Below are positions 18,128-27,700 of a DNA stretch of 64,000 nucleotides, in pieces. Under the pieces are notes generated by a model. The model did not search any database. It was not told the DNA's origin and worked only from the letters and a program-made list of their open reading frames with translations. This DNA comes from Hyphomonas sp. Lineage in GTDB: Bacteria; Pseudomonadota; Alphaproteobacteria; Caulobacterales; Hyphomonadaceae. The stretch covers positions 96,230 to 160,229 of the forward strand of contig VMTE01000049.1 of the NCBI GenBank assembly GCA_013791775.1, given 5' to 3'. The position numbers were made by a program, and so were the translations under genes. The stretch's first letter is position 1; each line of letters starts with the position of its first letter.

Positions 18128-19164
18128 TCGCCACCACGCTCCGCTCCGTTGCAGACCTCGTCGCCGCCGGTCTCGTCGCCGAGGGGCAGGCCGCGCGGCT
18201 TGCCGAGGTCGGCGCCGCCTATGCCATCGCGCTGCCCCGGCCGCTGGCGGCCCTGATTGATCCGGCCGACCCGGCTGATCCCATCCGCCGGCAATATGTT
18301 CCGTCGCCGGAAGAACTCGTCCGCCTGCCGGGCGAGTCCGATGACCCCATCGGGGACGCCCGCCATTCCCCCATCCCCGGCCTCGTCCACCGCTACCCGG
18401 ACCGCGTACTGATCAAAGCCGCCTCGACCTGTCCGGTCTATTGCCGCTTCTGCTTCCGCCGCGAACGGGTCGGCCCGGACAAGGGCGAAGCCCTCACCAA
18501 AGGGGATTTCGACACACTCTTCGCCTATATCGCCGCGCATCCGGAGATTTTCGAAGTCATCCTCACCGGCGGCGACCCGCTGATGCTCTCGGCCGCCCGC
18601 GTGCGGGACATCACCCAGCGCCTCGAAGCCATCGATCATGTCAAGCTGATCCGCTGGCACACGCGCATGCCGGTCACCCGGCCGGACCGGATCACACCGG
18701 CCTATGCCGAAGCCCTGTCCAGCCCGGCAAAGGCGGTTTTCCTCGCCGTGCACGCCAACCATGCCAGCGAGTTTACCCCGGAGGCGGTTGCCGCCTGCCG
18801 TCGTCTTGCGGGGCAGGGCATCGCGCTCATCTCCCAATCGGTCCTGCTGCGCGGGGTCAATGACAGCGTTGAAGCGCTGGGCGACCTGATGCGCGCCTTC
18901 CTCGCCGTCGGCATCAAGCCCTATTACCTGCACCAGCTCGACGCCGCGCCCGGCACGGCGCATTTCCGTGTCCCGGTCGAAGAGGGCCAGCGCCTCGTGC
19001 GCGCCTTGCGCGATACCGCCTCGGGCCTCGCTGTGCCCCACTACGTGTTCGACATCCCGGGCGGCGTCTCGAAAGCCTCCCTCGCGCTCTCCGACATCGA
19101 GCGCAAGGATGATACCTGGTCGGTCCGCGGCCGCGACGGCGAGGCCTATCCGCTGGCGGATTGA
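18124..19164 (+). CDS. epmB: EF-P lysine 2,3-aminomutase EpmB (radical SAM)
   Basis: A 346-residue KamA-family radical SAM enzyme that makes (R)-beta-lysine from lysine for EF-P modification. The 4Fe-4S cluster motif is Cys103, Cys107 and Cys110 in STCPVYCRFCFRRE. The PLP lysine is probably Lys317 in DIPGGVSKASL. The start overlaps the epmA stop by ATGA, so the two modification enzymes are made together. The 3' end overlaps the convergent gene at 19146 by 19 bp. Confidence 0.95.
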   Translation: MIATTLRSVADLVAAGLVAEGQAARLAEVGAAYAIALPRPLAALIDPADPADPIRRQYVPSPEELVRLPGESDDPIGDARHSPIPGLVHRYPDRVLIKAASTCPVYCRFCFRRERVGPDKGEALTKGDFDTLFAYIAAHPEIFEVILTGGDPLMLSAARVRDITQRLEAIDHVKLIRWHTRMPVTRPDRITPAYAEALSSPAKAVFLAVHANHASEFTPEAVAACRRLAGQGIALISQSVLLRGVNDSVEALGDLMRAFLAVGIKPYYLHQLDAAPGTAHFRVPVEEGQRLVRALRDTASGLAVPHYVFDIPGGVSKASLALSDIERKDDTWSVRGRDGEAYPLAD

Positions 19165-20336
19165 TCCGTCCCGCGCCGCGCCAGGATCAGCAGTGCCACC
19201 AGCCCGATCGACGTCGCCTGGCTCGAGAAGAGTTCCAGCAGCACCGCAAACAACCAGCTCGGCAGCGCCGCGCGTTGCTCCGCCTGCAGAAGAATGTTGC
19301 CGCTGCCTTGCCCCAGCAGTTCGGCGTTCGCAGCTTCGATCTTGGCGTTCAGCTCATCGCGCCGCTTCGCAAGGCCAAGCTCGTTCTGCGCGTCGCGGTA
19401 AGGCTTCTGCTCGGTGCGCCCCACGCGTTCGACTTCGGCGATATAGGCTTCCAGCCCCTCCACCGAGCGTGTCTCGGGCGGGATGCCGTCCAGCTGCCGC
19501 CGCCAGTCGGCCACCTGCGCCTGCAGCACGTCGCGGTTGGTCGCCGCGCTGGTCACCTCGGCGGCGGCCGACAGGTTGTTGGAATGGATGTAGATCTCGG
19601 TGCCGAGGATCGAGGCGCCAGCCCCGATCAGGGCAAACACCAGCGAGCGCAGGCTCTCCCCCCGCCGCCGGTTGGCCGCATGCCAGTAGACAAACGTGAA
19701 CCCGCCGAACGAGACGATGGCCGCAATGATCCCCGCCGCGCCCCAGATGCGCCCCTGCGCCGGGTCCGCCACGGTCGAGGCAAAGGCCTGGTAGTTGGCA
19801 AAGCCCGACAATCCCGCCGCCATCAGTCCGGCGATCACGAACACCAGCGCCAGTCCAACCACGATCAGCTTCTCGCCCGCGCCCCGCCGCCGCTCAGCCT
19901 GCGCAGCGCGGATCTCCTCCAGCCGGATCTCGCGCGCGGCCTTGATCTCCTCGGGGGAGGGCAGCTTCTCGGTCAGCAGTGTCACCTGCGGTTCGGTCCT
20001 GAGCACCGGATTGGTCGCCCGGATCGCCACCGAATAGCTCGCGTCCATCACTTCGGACGGGGGCGCCTCGTCGTCCGCCGTCCGTACCGGCACAAGGCTG
20101 CGCCCCGCTTCGACCTGCCGGATCAGCTCGCCGAGCCGCCCGGCCTCGCCGGTTGCCACGCAGGCATAGCTCGCCGTCTGCAGGTTCAGGTGCAGGTTGT
20201 TGTCGCCGGAGGCAATACAGTCGGCATGCAGCGGGCAGGGCGTGCGCACATCGGATACGTCCTGGCTCACCTCTTCGTCGAGGTCGAGCAACCGGGCCAC
20301 ATCCCGGATTTCCTTCAGGCGGCGCTCATCACTCAT
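19146..20336 (-). CDS. Membrane protein with degenerate CHC2-like N-terminus
   Basis: A 396-residue protein from MSDERRLKEIRDVARLL. Residues about 30-75 (TPCPLHADC, then LNLQTASYACVATG) recall the zinc ribbon of DnaG-type primases (CPFH...YHCFGC), but the last cysteine pair is incomplete. A linker with a charged helix (EEIKAAREIRLEEIRAAQ) is followed by three or more membrane helices and a long coiled coil (about 260-350). The C-terminus has another hydrophobic segment. I do not recognise the family. It converges with epmB (19-bp overlap). Confidence 0.65.
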   Translation of the reverse strand: MSDERRLKEIRDVARLLDLDEEVSQDVSDVRTPCPLHADCIASGDNNLHLNLQTASYACVATGEAGRLGELIRQVEAGRSLVPVRTADDEAPPSEVMDASYSVAIRATNPVLRTEPQVTLLTEKLPSPEEIKAAREIRLEEIRAAQAERRRGAGEKLIVVGLALVFVIAGLMAAGLSGFANYQAFASTVADPAQGRIWGAAGIIAAIVSFGGFTFVYWHAANRRRGESLRSLVFALIGAGASILGTEIYIHSNNLSAAAEVTSAATNRDVLQAQVADWRRQLDGIPPETRSVEGLEAYIAEVERVGRTEQKPYRDAQNELGLAKRRDELNAKIEAANAELLGQGSGNILLQAEQRAALPSWLFAVLLELFSSQATSIGLVALLILARRGTDQSASG

Positions 20337-20472
20337 CTTGGCCCCAACTCCTCGCGTCCCCATCTAGACGAAACGGGGCGCTCCCGTCACCACCCTCGCG
20401 GCCCGACATCACACTTGCAGGAGCAGTGCCCGGGCGCGGCCACTTGCCCCTTTAACCCCGGCGCGAGAGGTC

Positions 20473-20487
20473 TTAATCAAGTCTTAA
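20473..20487. promoter_or_regulatory. CtrA-type box (TTAA-N7-TTAA)
   Basis: TTAA at 20473-20476 and TTAA at 20484-20487 are separated by exactly 7 bp, the full consensus for the cell-cycle regulator CtrA of alphaproteobacteria. It lies 76 bp before the fatty acid desaturase ATG and about 137 bp before the divergent membrane protein gene, so either or both may be controlled. Confidence 0.6.
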
Positions 20488-20562
20488 GGGACCCGGCCCG
20501 AGACTGACCCCCTACAGGCACGGCCGTCCGCCATCCGGACGCCATCAAAGGACAGGACTGAC

Positions 20563-21453
20563 ATGACACCGCGCTCGCTCGCGATTCCGAAAAACTGGAA
20601 GACCTTCGACATTCCGAGCTTCTTCTCCGCCTTTGCCTATCCCGTGCTCGGGGTCGCCCTGTTCGTCACCATCGTCCTGCTCGGCATCTTCATTTCCTCG
20701 CTCACTTTCCATTGGTGGTACGTGCCGCTGGCCCTCGGCGTCATCGCCTTCACCGTCTTCTGGTGCAACATGGGCATCGGCCCGCTCCACCGCATCCTGC
20801 AGCACCGCGCCGGCGAGCTGGCGCCGCCTGCCCAGGTGCTCGCCATGATCAACCTGATGATCGCGATGCAGGGGCGCGTGCGCGACTGGGTGAACTATCA
20901 CTCACAGCACCACCGCTTCGCCGATCAGCCGGGCGACCCGCACAACCCGTTCGAATCCAAGCGCTGGGCCTGGGTCGGCTGGATCCTGTTCCGCGACAAG
21001 AACGACACCGCGCGGCCCATGCCGATGTGGCTGAAGAAGCATCCGATCGTCGTCTGGATGGACCGGTTCTACAATGAGCTGAGCCTCGTCATCCACTTCG
21101 TCATCCCCGCGATCATCTACCTGGTCGTCTGGGCGGCCGGCGGCTCGCTCGTGCTGACGGCGCTCCTGCATGCCAGCGTCATCATCGGCCGCGCCATCCA
21201 GTTCCACGCCACCGTCTACGGCATCAATGTGCTCGGCCATCTGAAGACGCCTGCCTGGGCGGACCACATGATGGCCCTGCTGACCGGCGGCGAAGCCTTT
21301 CACGATCACCACCATGCCGAGCCGGTCAGCGCGCTGCATCGGCCCCGCAAAGGAGTCTGGAACCGGATCGTCGATTATAACGGCACGGTGCTTCTCTTCC
21401 TCGAGAAGATCGGCTGGGTGCGAAACCTCAAGATCGCCCCGCAATTCGCTTGA
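20563..21453 (+). CDS. Fatty acid desaturase (acyl-CoA or acyl-lipid type)
   Basis: A 296-residue integral membrane desaturase. All three histidine boxes for the di-iron centre are present: HRILQHR from His76, HSQHHR from His113, and HDHHH near residue 247. Four hydrophobic segments fit the family topology. It probably introduces a cis double bond (often delta-9) into fatty acyl chains and so tunes membrane fluidity. An ATG follows a GGACAGGA-like site. The CtrA-type box upstream suggests cell-cycle control. An imperfect GC-rich hairpin follows the gene. Confidence 0.9.
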   Translation: MTPRSLAIPKNWKTFDIPSFFSAFAYPVLGVALFVTIVLLGIFISSLTFHWWYVPLALGVIAFTVFWCNMGIGPLHRILQHRAGELAPPAQVLAMINLMIAMQGRVRDWVNYHSQHHRFADQPGDPHNPFESKRWAWVGWILFRDKNDTARPMPMWLKKHPIVVWMDRFYNELSLVIHFVIPAIIYLVVWAAGGSLVLTALLHASVIIGRAIQFHATVYGINVLGHLKTPAWADHMMALLTGGEAFHDHHHAEPVSALHRPRKGVWNRIVDYNGTVLLFLEKIGWVRNLKIAPQFA

Positions 21454-21490
21454 GGGGCCTTGCGCCCTTCGCACGTGCAGCAACGAATTA

Positions 21491-21533
21491 TGGGAAGCGC
21501 CCCCTTTAACCGGGTGGGCGCTTTCCCATTTCG
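21491..21533 (+). terminator. Hairpin after the desaturase gene
   Basis: GGGAAGCGCCCC pairs with GGGCGCTTTCCC around a short AT-containing loop about 40 bp past the stop. It is followed by ATTTC only, so it is a weak terminator candidate. Confidence 0.45.
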
Positions 21534-21573
21534 GTTGTCCGGGGCGTGGGGGCGCATCGACGGAGGACCACCC

Positions 21574-22257
21574 ATGACCGATCCACATCCGGGCGCCGGC
21601 GCACCGGCACAAACCCACGCCTATATCCTCCTCGACCGCACGGGATCGATGGGGTCCATCTGGACCGAGGCCCTCGGCTCGGTGAATGCCTATGCCGAGG
21701 CGCTGACCCAGCCTGCCGGCGGCGCCAGGCCCTCCGGGAATGACAAGATCACCCTCGCTGTGTTCGATCACCATGACGGCCTCAAGTTCGACGTGCTGCG
21801 GCGCGGCGTGACGGCCGCCACCTGGAACAAGGTCACCGATGCCGAGGCGAGCCCGCGCGGCATGACCCCGCTGTTCGACTCCATCGCCCGCATCGTGGCA
21901 CTCGCCGAAGGCGACGCCCCGCAGCGCGCCGTGATCGTCATCATGACCGACGGCGAGGAGAATGCCTCGAAGGAAGTGACGAAGGACGGCGCCAGGGCGG
22001 CGCTCGACCGGGCCCGCGCCAAGGGCTGGGAAGTCGTGTTCCTCGGCGCCGAGTTCGGCAAGTTTGCCGATGCCGACGCGGTCGGCGTTATCCGGTCTAA
22101 GTCGATGGCCGTCAGCGCCGGCAGCATGGAACTCTCGATGCGCAAGCTCGCGTCGAAGAGCCGGAAGTATTTCGAAGCGGCCGAAACGATGGAGTTCAAC
22201 GAGGAAGACCGCAAGGAATCCGGCGAAGACGACGTCAAGCGGCGCAAAGGCAAGTGA
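21574..22257 (+). CDS. VWA domain protein, cytosolic paralogue
   Basis: A 227-residue von Willebrand factor A protein starting at MTDPHPGAG, where GGAGGA gives a clear ribosome site. The MIDAS-like metal site is seen in ILLDRTGSMG, SPRGMTPLFDS and IVIMTDGEEN. No signal peptide or membrane segment. The C-terminus is highly charged (NEEDRKESGEDDVKRRKG). The next gene encodes a close paralogue with a signal peptide, so a duplication gave one cytosolic and one exported version. A terminator follows. Function unknown; VWA domains usually mediate metal-dependent binding to a partner protein. Confidence 0.82.
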   Translation: MTDPHPGAGAPAQTHAYILLDRTGSMGSIWTEALGSVNAYAEALTQPAGGARPSGNDKITLAVFDHHDGLKFDVLRRGVTAATWNKVTDAEASPRGMTPLFDSIARIVALAEGDAPQRAVIVIMTDGEENASKEVTKDGARAALDRARAKGWEVVFLGAEFGKFADADAVGVIRSKSMAVSAGSMELSMRKLASKSRKYFEAAETMEFNEEDRKESGEDDVKRRKGK

Positions 22258-22303
22258 TCCGTCCCCGGACCTCTGCAGTCTGAACAGCTGTTCACCAAAA
22301 AGG

Positions 22304-22333
22304 AGGGCCGCCACGCAAATGGCGGCCCTTTTC
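22304..22333 (+). terminator. Rho-independent terminator
   Basis: AGGGCCGCC and GGCGGCCCT form a perfect 9-bp stem with an 8-nt loop, followed by TTTCC. It ends the first VWA transcript. Confidence 0.8.
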
Positions 22334-22419
22334 CTTTGACCTGACGGATTCGCGACACAGACGCGCCGCATTCACGGCGCAGCTTTCCTCCACCGCACAC
22401 AAGGGAAGGGACGCACCCC

Positions 22420-23175
22420 ATGAAGATCTCCAGGACGCTCATCGCCATCGCCGCGGGCTTCGCGCTCGCCGCCACGTCGCAGGCCAAGATCCTGCCGAAA
22501 CCCAGCAAGACCGACACGGTCCAATCCTACATCCTGCTCGACCGTACGGGCTCGATGGCCGACATCTGGGGCGAAGCGCTCACCTCCGTGAACGCCTATG
22601 CCGACAGCTTCGCCGCCGACACGCCCGGCGCCGAAATCGCCGGCGCCGACATCCGGACCGCCGTGACCCTCGCGGTCTTCGACCACCAGGACGGCATGCA
22701 GTTCGACGTGCTGCGCGACAAGGTCGATCCGGCGCACTGGAACAAGGTCACCGACGACGAGGCGAGCCCGCGCGGCATGACCCCGCTCTATGACGCCATC
22801 GGCCGCATCGTCAGCCGCGCCGAAGCCGACGCGCCGGAAAAAGCCGTCATCGTCATCATGACCGATGGTCTCGAAAACTCGTCCAGCGAGCTCACCAGGC
22901 AGGGCGCCAAGGCGGCGCTCGACCGGGCCCGTGCCCGGGGCTGGGAAGTCGTCTTCCTCGGCGCCGAATTCGCCAGCTTCTCGGACGCCGAAGCCGTCGG
23001 CATGGCCGCCTCGAAAACCATGGCCGTCGGTCAGGGCCAGATGCGCGAGTCGATGGACAACCTCGCCCAGAAAGCCCGCGCCTATGGCAAGGGCGCCGCG
23101 CCGGAAATCGAGTTCAATGCCGAAGACCGTGCCCTCGCCGACGAGGAAGCCGTCAAGGAACGTAAAGGCCAGTAA
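22420..23175 (+). CDS. VWA domain protein, exported paralogue
   Basis: A 251-residue protein with a signal peptide (ISRTLIAIAAGFALAATSQA, cleavage after about residue 22) followed by the same VWA core as the upstream gene: ILLDRTGSMADIWGEAL, SPRGMTPLYDAIGR and VIVIMTDGLEN. The charged C-terminus (EFNAEDRALADEE) is also shared. The mature protein should act in the periplasm or outside. Its own GGGAAGGGA ribosome site and a terminator on each side suggest separate transcription from the cytosolic copy. Function unknown. Confidence 0.82.
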   Translation: MKISRTLIAIAAGFALAATSQAKILPKPSKTDTVQSYILLDRTGSMADIWGEALTSVNAYADSFAADTPGAEIAGADIRTAVTLAVFDHQDGMQFDVLRDKVDPAHWNKVTDDEASPRGMTPLYDAIGRIVSRAEADAPEKAVIVIMTDGLENSSSELTRQGAKAALDRARARGWEVVFLGAEFASFSDAEAVGMAASKTMAVGQGQMRESMDNLAQKARAYGKGAAPEIEFNAEDRALADEEAVKERKGQ

Positions 23176-23240
23176 CGGCCCGCCTCTGCGGGGCCGGCTT
23201 ATCCGGCCTTTCCCCGCAGCGCGGCCCACTCCGGACCAGG

Positions 23241-23274
23241 AAGCCCGTTCCACAAAAGGAACGGGCTTCATTTT
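23241..23274 (+). terminator. Rho-independent terminator
   Basis: AAGCCCGTTCC, loop ACAAAA, then GGAACGGGCTT, an 11-bp perfect stem followed by CATTTTTG. It ends the second VWA transcript. Confidence 0.85.
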
Positions 23275-23383
23275 TGCCGGGTGCTGCAGCGTGGGCATAC
23301 AGGAATAGTTAATCCAGGCGCGCGATGATGATCCGGTCTGGGGGGGGCGCATGTGCGTCGTTCCGCCCGGCTGGGGTTACACA

Positions 23384-24595
23384 ATGCAATACGATCCGGC
23401 GCCCGCATCCGAAGAGTCGCCTTTCGGGTTTGATGAACTCTTCTTCTCGCGGACGGATGAGGCCGGTATTATCCGGGCCGGCAACGCCGTGTTCCAGCGC
23501 GTCAGCCGCTACAGCTGGGATGAACTGCTCAACAAGCCGCACAAGATCATCCGGCATCCGGACGTGCCGCGCGCGGTTTTCCGGCTCCTGTGGAACACGA
23601 TCAAGGCCGGTTCGCCGATCGGCGCCTATGTCAAGAACCGGTCCAAGGACGGCCGCCATTACTGGGTCTTCGCCATCGTCACGCCCATAGAGGGCGGCTA
23701 TCTGTCGGTGCGCCTGCGTCCGTCGAGCGATTTCTTCCAGATCATCCAGAAGGTCTATCCGGCCCTGGCGGCGGACGAGCGGCGTGAAAATCTGGATCCG
23801 GATGCGAGCCTCGCTCTGCTCAGCGGCCAGATCCAGGGTCTCGGATTTGCATCCTATCCTGCCTTCATGGCGGCGGCGCTCGGCCGGGAACTGGCCGCGC
23901 GCGATATCGTCCTTGGCCGCCCGGTTGACCAATCCCTGCGCCATCTCGACGAACTCCGGGGCCTGGCGGACGGACTCCTGCAGAACGCGCACCGCATGAA
24001 AGCGGCCTACAAGCAGAACGAGATCGTCCCGATGAATTTCCGGATCCTGGCCTCGCAGCTCGGGCAGGACGGGGACGCCATCGGCGTCATCTCGAACAAT
24101 TATGTGCTTCTGTCGGACGACATGCGCAACGTCCTCGATCTGCTCATGCGGGCTGCGTACGAAGTTCAGCGGGCCATCAATGACAGCTATTTCCTCCTCG
24201 CCGTCGCGCGTGTGCAGTGTGAAGCGGCGAACGTGTTCCGGAATGAAGGAGACAGTACTTCCAGCTCGGAAGAGATGCAGCGGCTCGACCGTCAGGCGGC
24301 AGACTATCTCTCGCGCGCAAAGCTCAGCCTGACGGATATCGCGGTGAAGACGAAGTTCCGCGACTATTGCCTGGAGATGAACCGCCTTTCCACCGGGCTT
24401 GAAGTCATGCGTGTGGTCGGAAAAGTTGAATGCTCGCGCCACGTGTCCGTCAAGGAGCGGGTCGACAAGCTGCTGAGCGATCTGCAGACCTTCCAGATGG
24501 AAATAGCGAGTGCGCTGCAGGAGATCGACCGGATAAACCTGTCGATCGAGGCAGAGACCGCGGCCCTGATCAAAGAAGAGAAAATGGCGGCCTGA
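23384..24595 (+). CDS. Aer-like PAS domain protein with helical C-terminus
   Basis: A 403-residue soluble protein; MQYDPAPASEE is taken as start, with an ATG 33 bp earlier as an alternative. Residues about 15-120 form a PAS domain of the Aer type (HKIIRHPDVPRAVFRLLW, then KDGRHYWVFA), a group that often binds FAD or haem and senses redox or oxygen. The remaining 280 residues are helical and coiled, with no HAMP, kinase, GGDEF or MCP signalling tip. The output partner is therefore unknown. It is monocistronic, with terminators on both sides. Confidence 0.75.
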   Translation: MQYDPAPASEESPFGFDELFFSRTDEAGIIRAGNAVFQRVSRYSWDELLNKPHKIIRHPDVPRAVFRLLWNTIKAGSPIGAYVKNRSKDGRHYWVFAIVTPIEGGYLSVRLRPSSDFFQIIQKVYPALAADERRENLDPDASLALLSGQIQGLGFASYPAFMAAALGRELAARDIVLGRPVDQSLRHLDELRGLADGLLQNAHRMKAAYKQNEIVPMNFRILASQLGQDGDAIGVISNNYVLLSDDMRNVLDLLMRAAYEVQRAINDSYFLLAVARVQCEAANVFRNEGDSTSSSEEMQRLDRQAADYLSRAKLSLTDIAVKTKFRDYCLEMNRLSTGLEVMRVVGKVECSRHVSVKERVDKLLSDLQTFQMEIASALQEIDRINLSIEAETAALIKEEKMAA

Positions 24596-24660
24596 CCGGG
24601 CCGGAATTTTTGCGGCCAACCCATCGCCGCTTGTCCGGATTCCCCGGCACCCAGACAAAT

Positions 24661-24688
24661 GAAAGCCCGCTCTCTCGAGCGGGCTTTC
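24661..24688. terminator. Bidirectional terminator
   Basis: A perfect 12-bp stem (GAAAGCCCGCTC / GAGCGGGCTTTC) with loop TCTC sits between the convergent PAS gene and Tricorn-type gene. T-runs on either side are short. Confidence 0.7.
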
Positions 24689-24715
24689 TGTTCTCTGGGG
24701 CTTGCTGCCTTCCGC

Positions 24716-27700
24716 CTACCTCACATCCTGTCCCGGCTCGCCCAGCGGGGGCAGGGGGCGGGGGGAGAAGCGGGGGATGGGCTCGGCCGCGATCTTGCCG
24801 TCCAGGTAGGCCAAGGCCCGGGCGATCTGGGCATCCTCGCCGAGATAGGCCGCGCGCGGCGGTGTATCCACCGCGATGTCCGGCGACACCCCGTTGCCTT
24901 CCAGCAGCCAGCGCCCGTCCGCGCCGTACTGGGCAAACTCGGCTACGCGCGCCTGTCCGCCGTCCACCAGCGGGTTGCGGTCCGACAGCCAGATGCCCGC
25001 ACCGGCCGTCCGTGTGCCGATCAACGGCGCCAGGTCCAGCGCCTTGACGCCGGCCGCAAAGGTCTCGCCGTCCGAATAGGTGCCCTCATTGATCAGTACG
25101 GCCAGGTGGCCCCGGAAGGTCTGCTGCATGTTGGAGTTTCCGCCCTTGCCCTCCGGCCCCGGCCAGTAGGCCCAGACCTTGCGCAGCAGCGTGCCGATGA
25201 TCCAGCTGTCGATATTGCCGCCGCGGTTGCCGCGCACGTCGATGATCAGCCCGTCCTTGTCATGGTGCTCGTAGAAGTCGCGCGCGAAGCTCGCGACATC
25301 GCCCGCCCCCATGGCCCGCAGGTGGAGATAGCCGATACGCCCGCCCGATGCGGCAGCAACCGTGTCGCGGTTGGCCTGCACCCAGTCGAGGTAAAGCAGC
25401 TGGCCCTCGGCGCGCCGCGAGCCCGGCACCACGATCTCGCTCCGCTTCGCCGTGCCGCGCAAGAGGTCAAGGCGCACCTGCTGGTCCGCCTTCATCGTCA
25501 GCGCGTCCGCCAGCGCGTCCGGTGTTGTCACCGCCGCGCCGTCCACAGCGGTGATCAGGTCGCCCGGTTTCACATCGACGCCCGGCCGCTGCAGCGGTCC
25601 CAGCGTGTCCGGCCGGTCAGCCTCGCCCGACAGGATCGACACGATCTTCACGCCGCCCGCGGCCGCTTCATACGTCGCCCCGAGGAATCCCGGCTGGCCG
25701 CCTTCAGCGTCCTTCGGCGTCTCGCCGGGCCGGATCTGGCTGTGCAGGATGCCCAGCTCGGCGGACATCTGCCCCAGCAGGTCATCGAGTTCGCTGCGAT
25801 GCCCGACCCGTTCGGCCAGCGGCACGAACCGGTCGCGCACGCTGTCCCAGTTCACGCCGCGCAGGGCGGGGTCATAGGCAAAGTCGCGGTGCAGGCGCCA
25901 GGCGTCCAGCGCCATCTGCCGCCACTCGTCCTGCGGGTCGATGGCGGGGCGCCAGTCGGCGAGGCGGACAAGATTGGCCGACGGGTCTTCCGGGAAATCC
26001 GCACCCGGATCAAGGATCAGGAATTTCGCCTCGGCGCCTTCGCCGGCCATCACGAACAGCTTGCTGCCATCCGCCGACAGCGCGAAGACGGACGCGGCTT
26101 CCGCAAAGTCGGCGACCTTCGGCTTCTCCGCCGTGATCTCCAGCCGCTTCAGCGAAGGCGGGGTCTCCGCGCCCGTGCTTTCCAGCAGGAAGATGTGCGT
26201 CGCATTGGCGGCAAGGCTGATGTAATCGCCGGCCCGGACCGGAACTTCCCAGAGCCGCGCCTGAACGCCGTCCAGCACGATCTTCGCCGGCTTCGGCGTC
26301 TCCTCTTCGGGCGGCTGGGTCTCTTTTTTCTTGTCCTTCTTACCGGCCTTGGCGTCTTCAACGGCTTTCTTCGCCTCGTCCGCTTCGGCGGTCAGCTCGT
26401 CCGGCGCTTCGAACGGAAAGGCCGCCGACGGATCAAGTTGCAGCGCATAGAGCTTGCCGCGCGCATTGAAGGCCGGCCCCATGTTGCGGTCGCCCCAAGG
26501 CGCGCCGGGCGTGGCTTCGAAATTGCGGTTGGACAGGAAATAGAGCCAGGCGCCATCGGCCGAGAAGGCCGGCGCGGAGGATTCAAACTTGCCGGTCGTC
26601 AGCACTGTCCGCGTGCGCGTCTTCGTGTCGAACAGGATGACCTGCGGCATGTCGCGCGCATCAAAGCCGGTATAGGCAAGGTATCGTCCGTCAGCGGACC
26701 AGGTGAATTCCTGGAAGGCATCGTCCGCGCTGCTCGGCGTCTTGTCGATCTCGGTGCGCTTGCCGGTGGCGGTGTCGAGTTCGAACAGCCTGCCGCGCTT
26801 GGTCGTGTACAGCAGCGTCGTTCCCTTCGGGGCCGGAAAAAGCCGCCAGACATAGTCCTGAGAGCCGGACGTCACGGACTTGCCGCTGCCGCGTCCGTCC
26901 GCCGGGAACTGCCAGATCTCGCCATACTTGCCGCTGTCGATGATCGCGAACACGCTCTTGCCATCCCCGCTCATCGCGGCCGAGCGAGCCCGGCTGCCGG
27001 CCGGAACGGCATATTCCACCCGCCGGCGCTGCCCGGTGAAGGCGGTCACGAACCGGCCGCGCGCCGTCACTGAAACCGCATCGCCCAGCGGCGCCAGGCG
27101 CACATCGGACAGGAAGTCGAGCGGCGATTCCAGCCAGCGTTCGCGCTTGAAATCGCCATCGCTGGTCAGCGTCACATGAAGCGCCCCGGTGACGCCGGAA
27201 GCGATATCGTACGTGTAAAGATCAGCACCGCTCTGATAGGCGATCTTTCCGTCTTTCAGGTAAGGCGTGCGCATCTGCCAGGCGGCGGACTGCGTGTGCT
27301 GCACCGGATCGTTGCCCATCTCGTCGACCGACCAGATATTGTCCGTACCCGACTTGTCGCTGACGAAATAGATGCGCCCGTTCCACGCCATCGGGCTGCG
27401 GATCGGTGCGCCGAAATCAGCCGCCAGGCGCACCGCCTCGGCGTCGCTGCCTAGCGTATAGCGCCACAGCTGCGCCATCCGCCCACCCCGGTACTGCACG
27501 GCATTGTCGGAAAACATCGAGAGGCCATAGCGCGTGAACACCAGCGTCCTGCCATCGGCCAGCAGCGCCGCCTGGTCGGCCCCGTCCAGCGGAATGTCGG
27601 TGATCTTTCGGGTTTCCCGGTCGATGCTGCGCAGCCGGCGCGGGATCGGGCCGGGCAGGTTGGTCGTGCGGTAGAGCACACGTCCATTGTCCAGCCATCC

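Noticed and set aside
19161-20507. Plus-strand frame of 448 codons opposite the CHC2-like gene
   Set aside because: The minus strand gives a protein with membrane helices and coiled coil; the plus-strand product is Arg/His/Pro-rich and has no motif.
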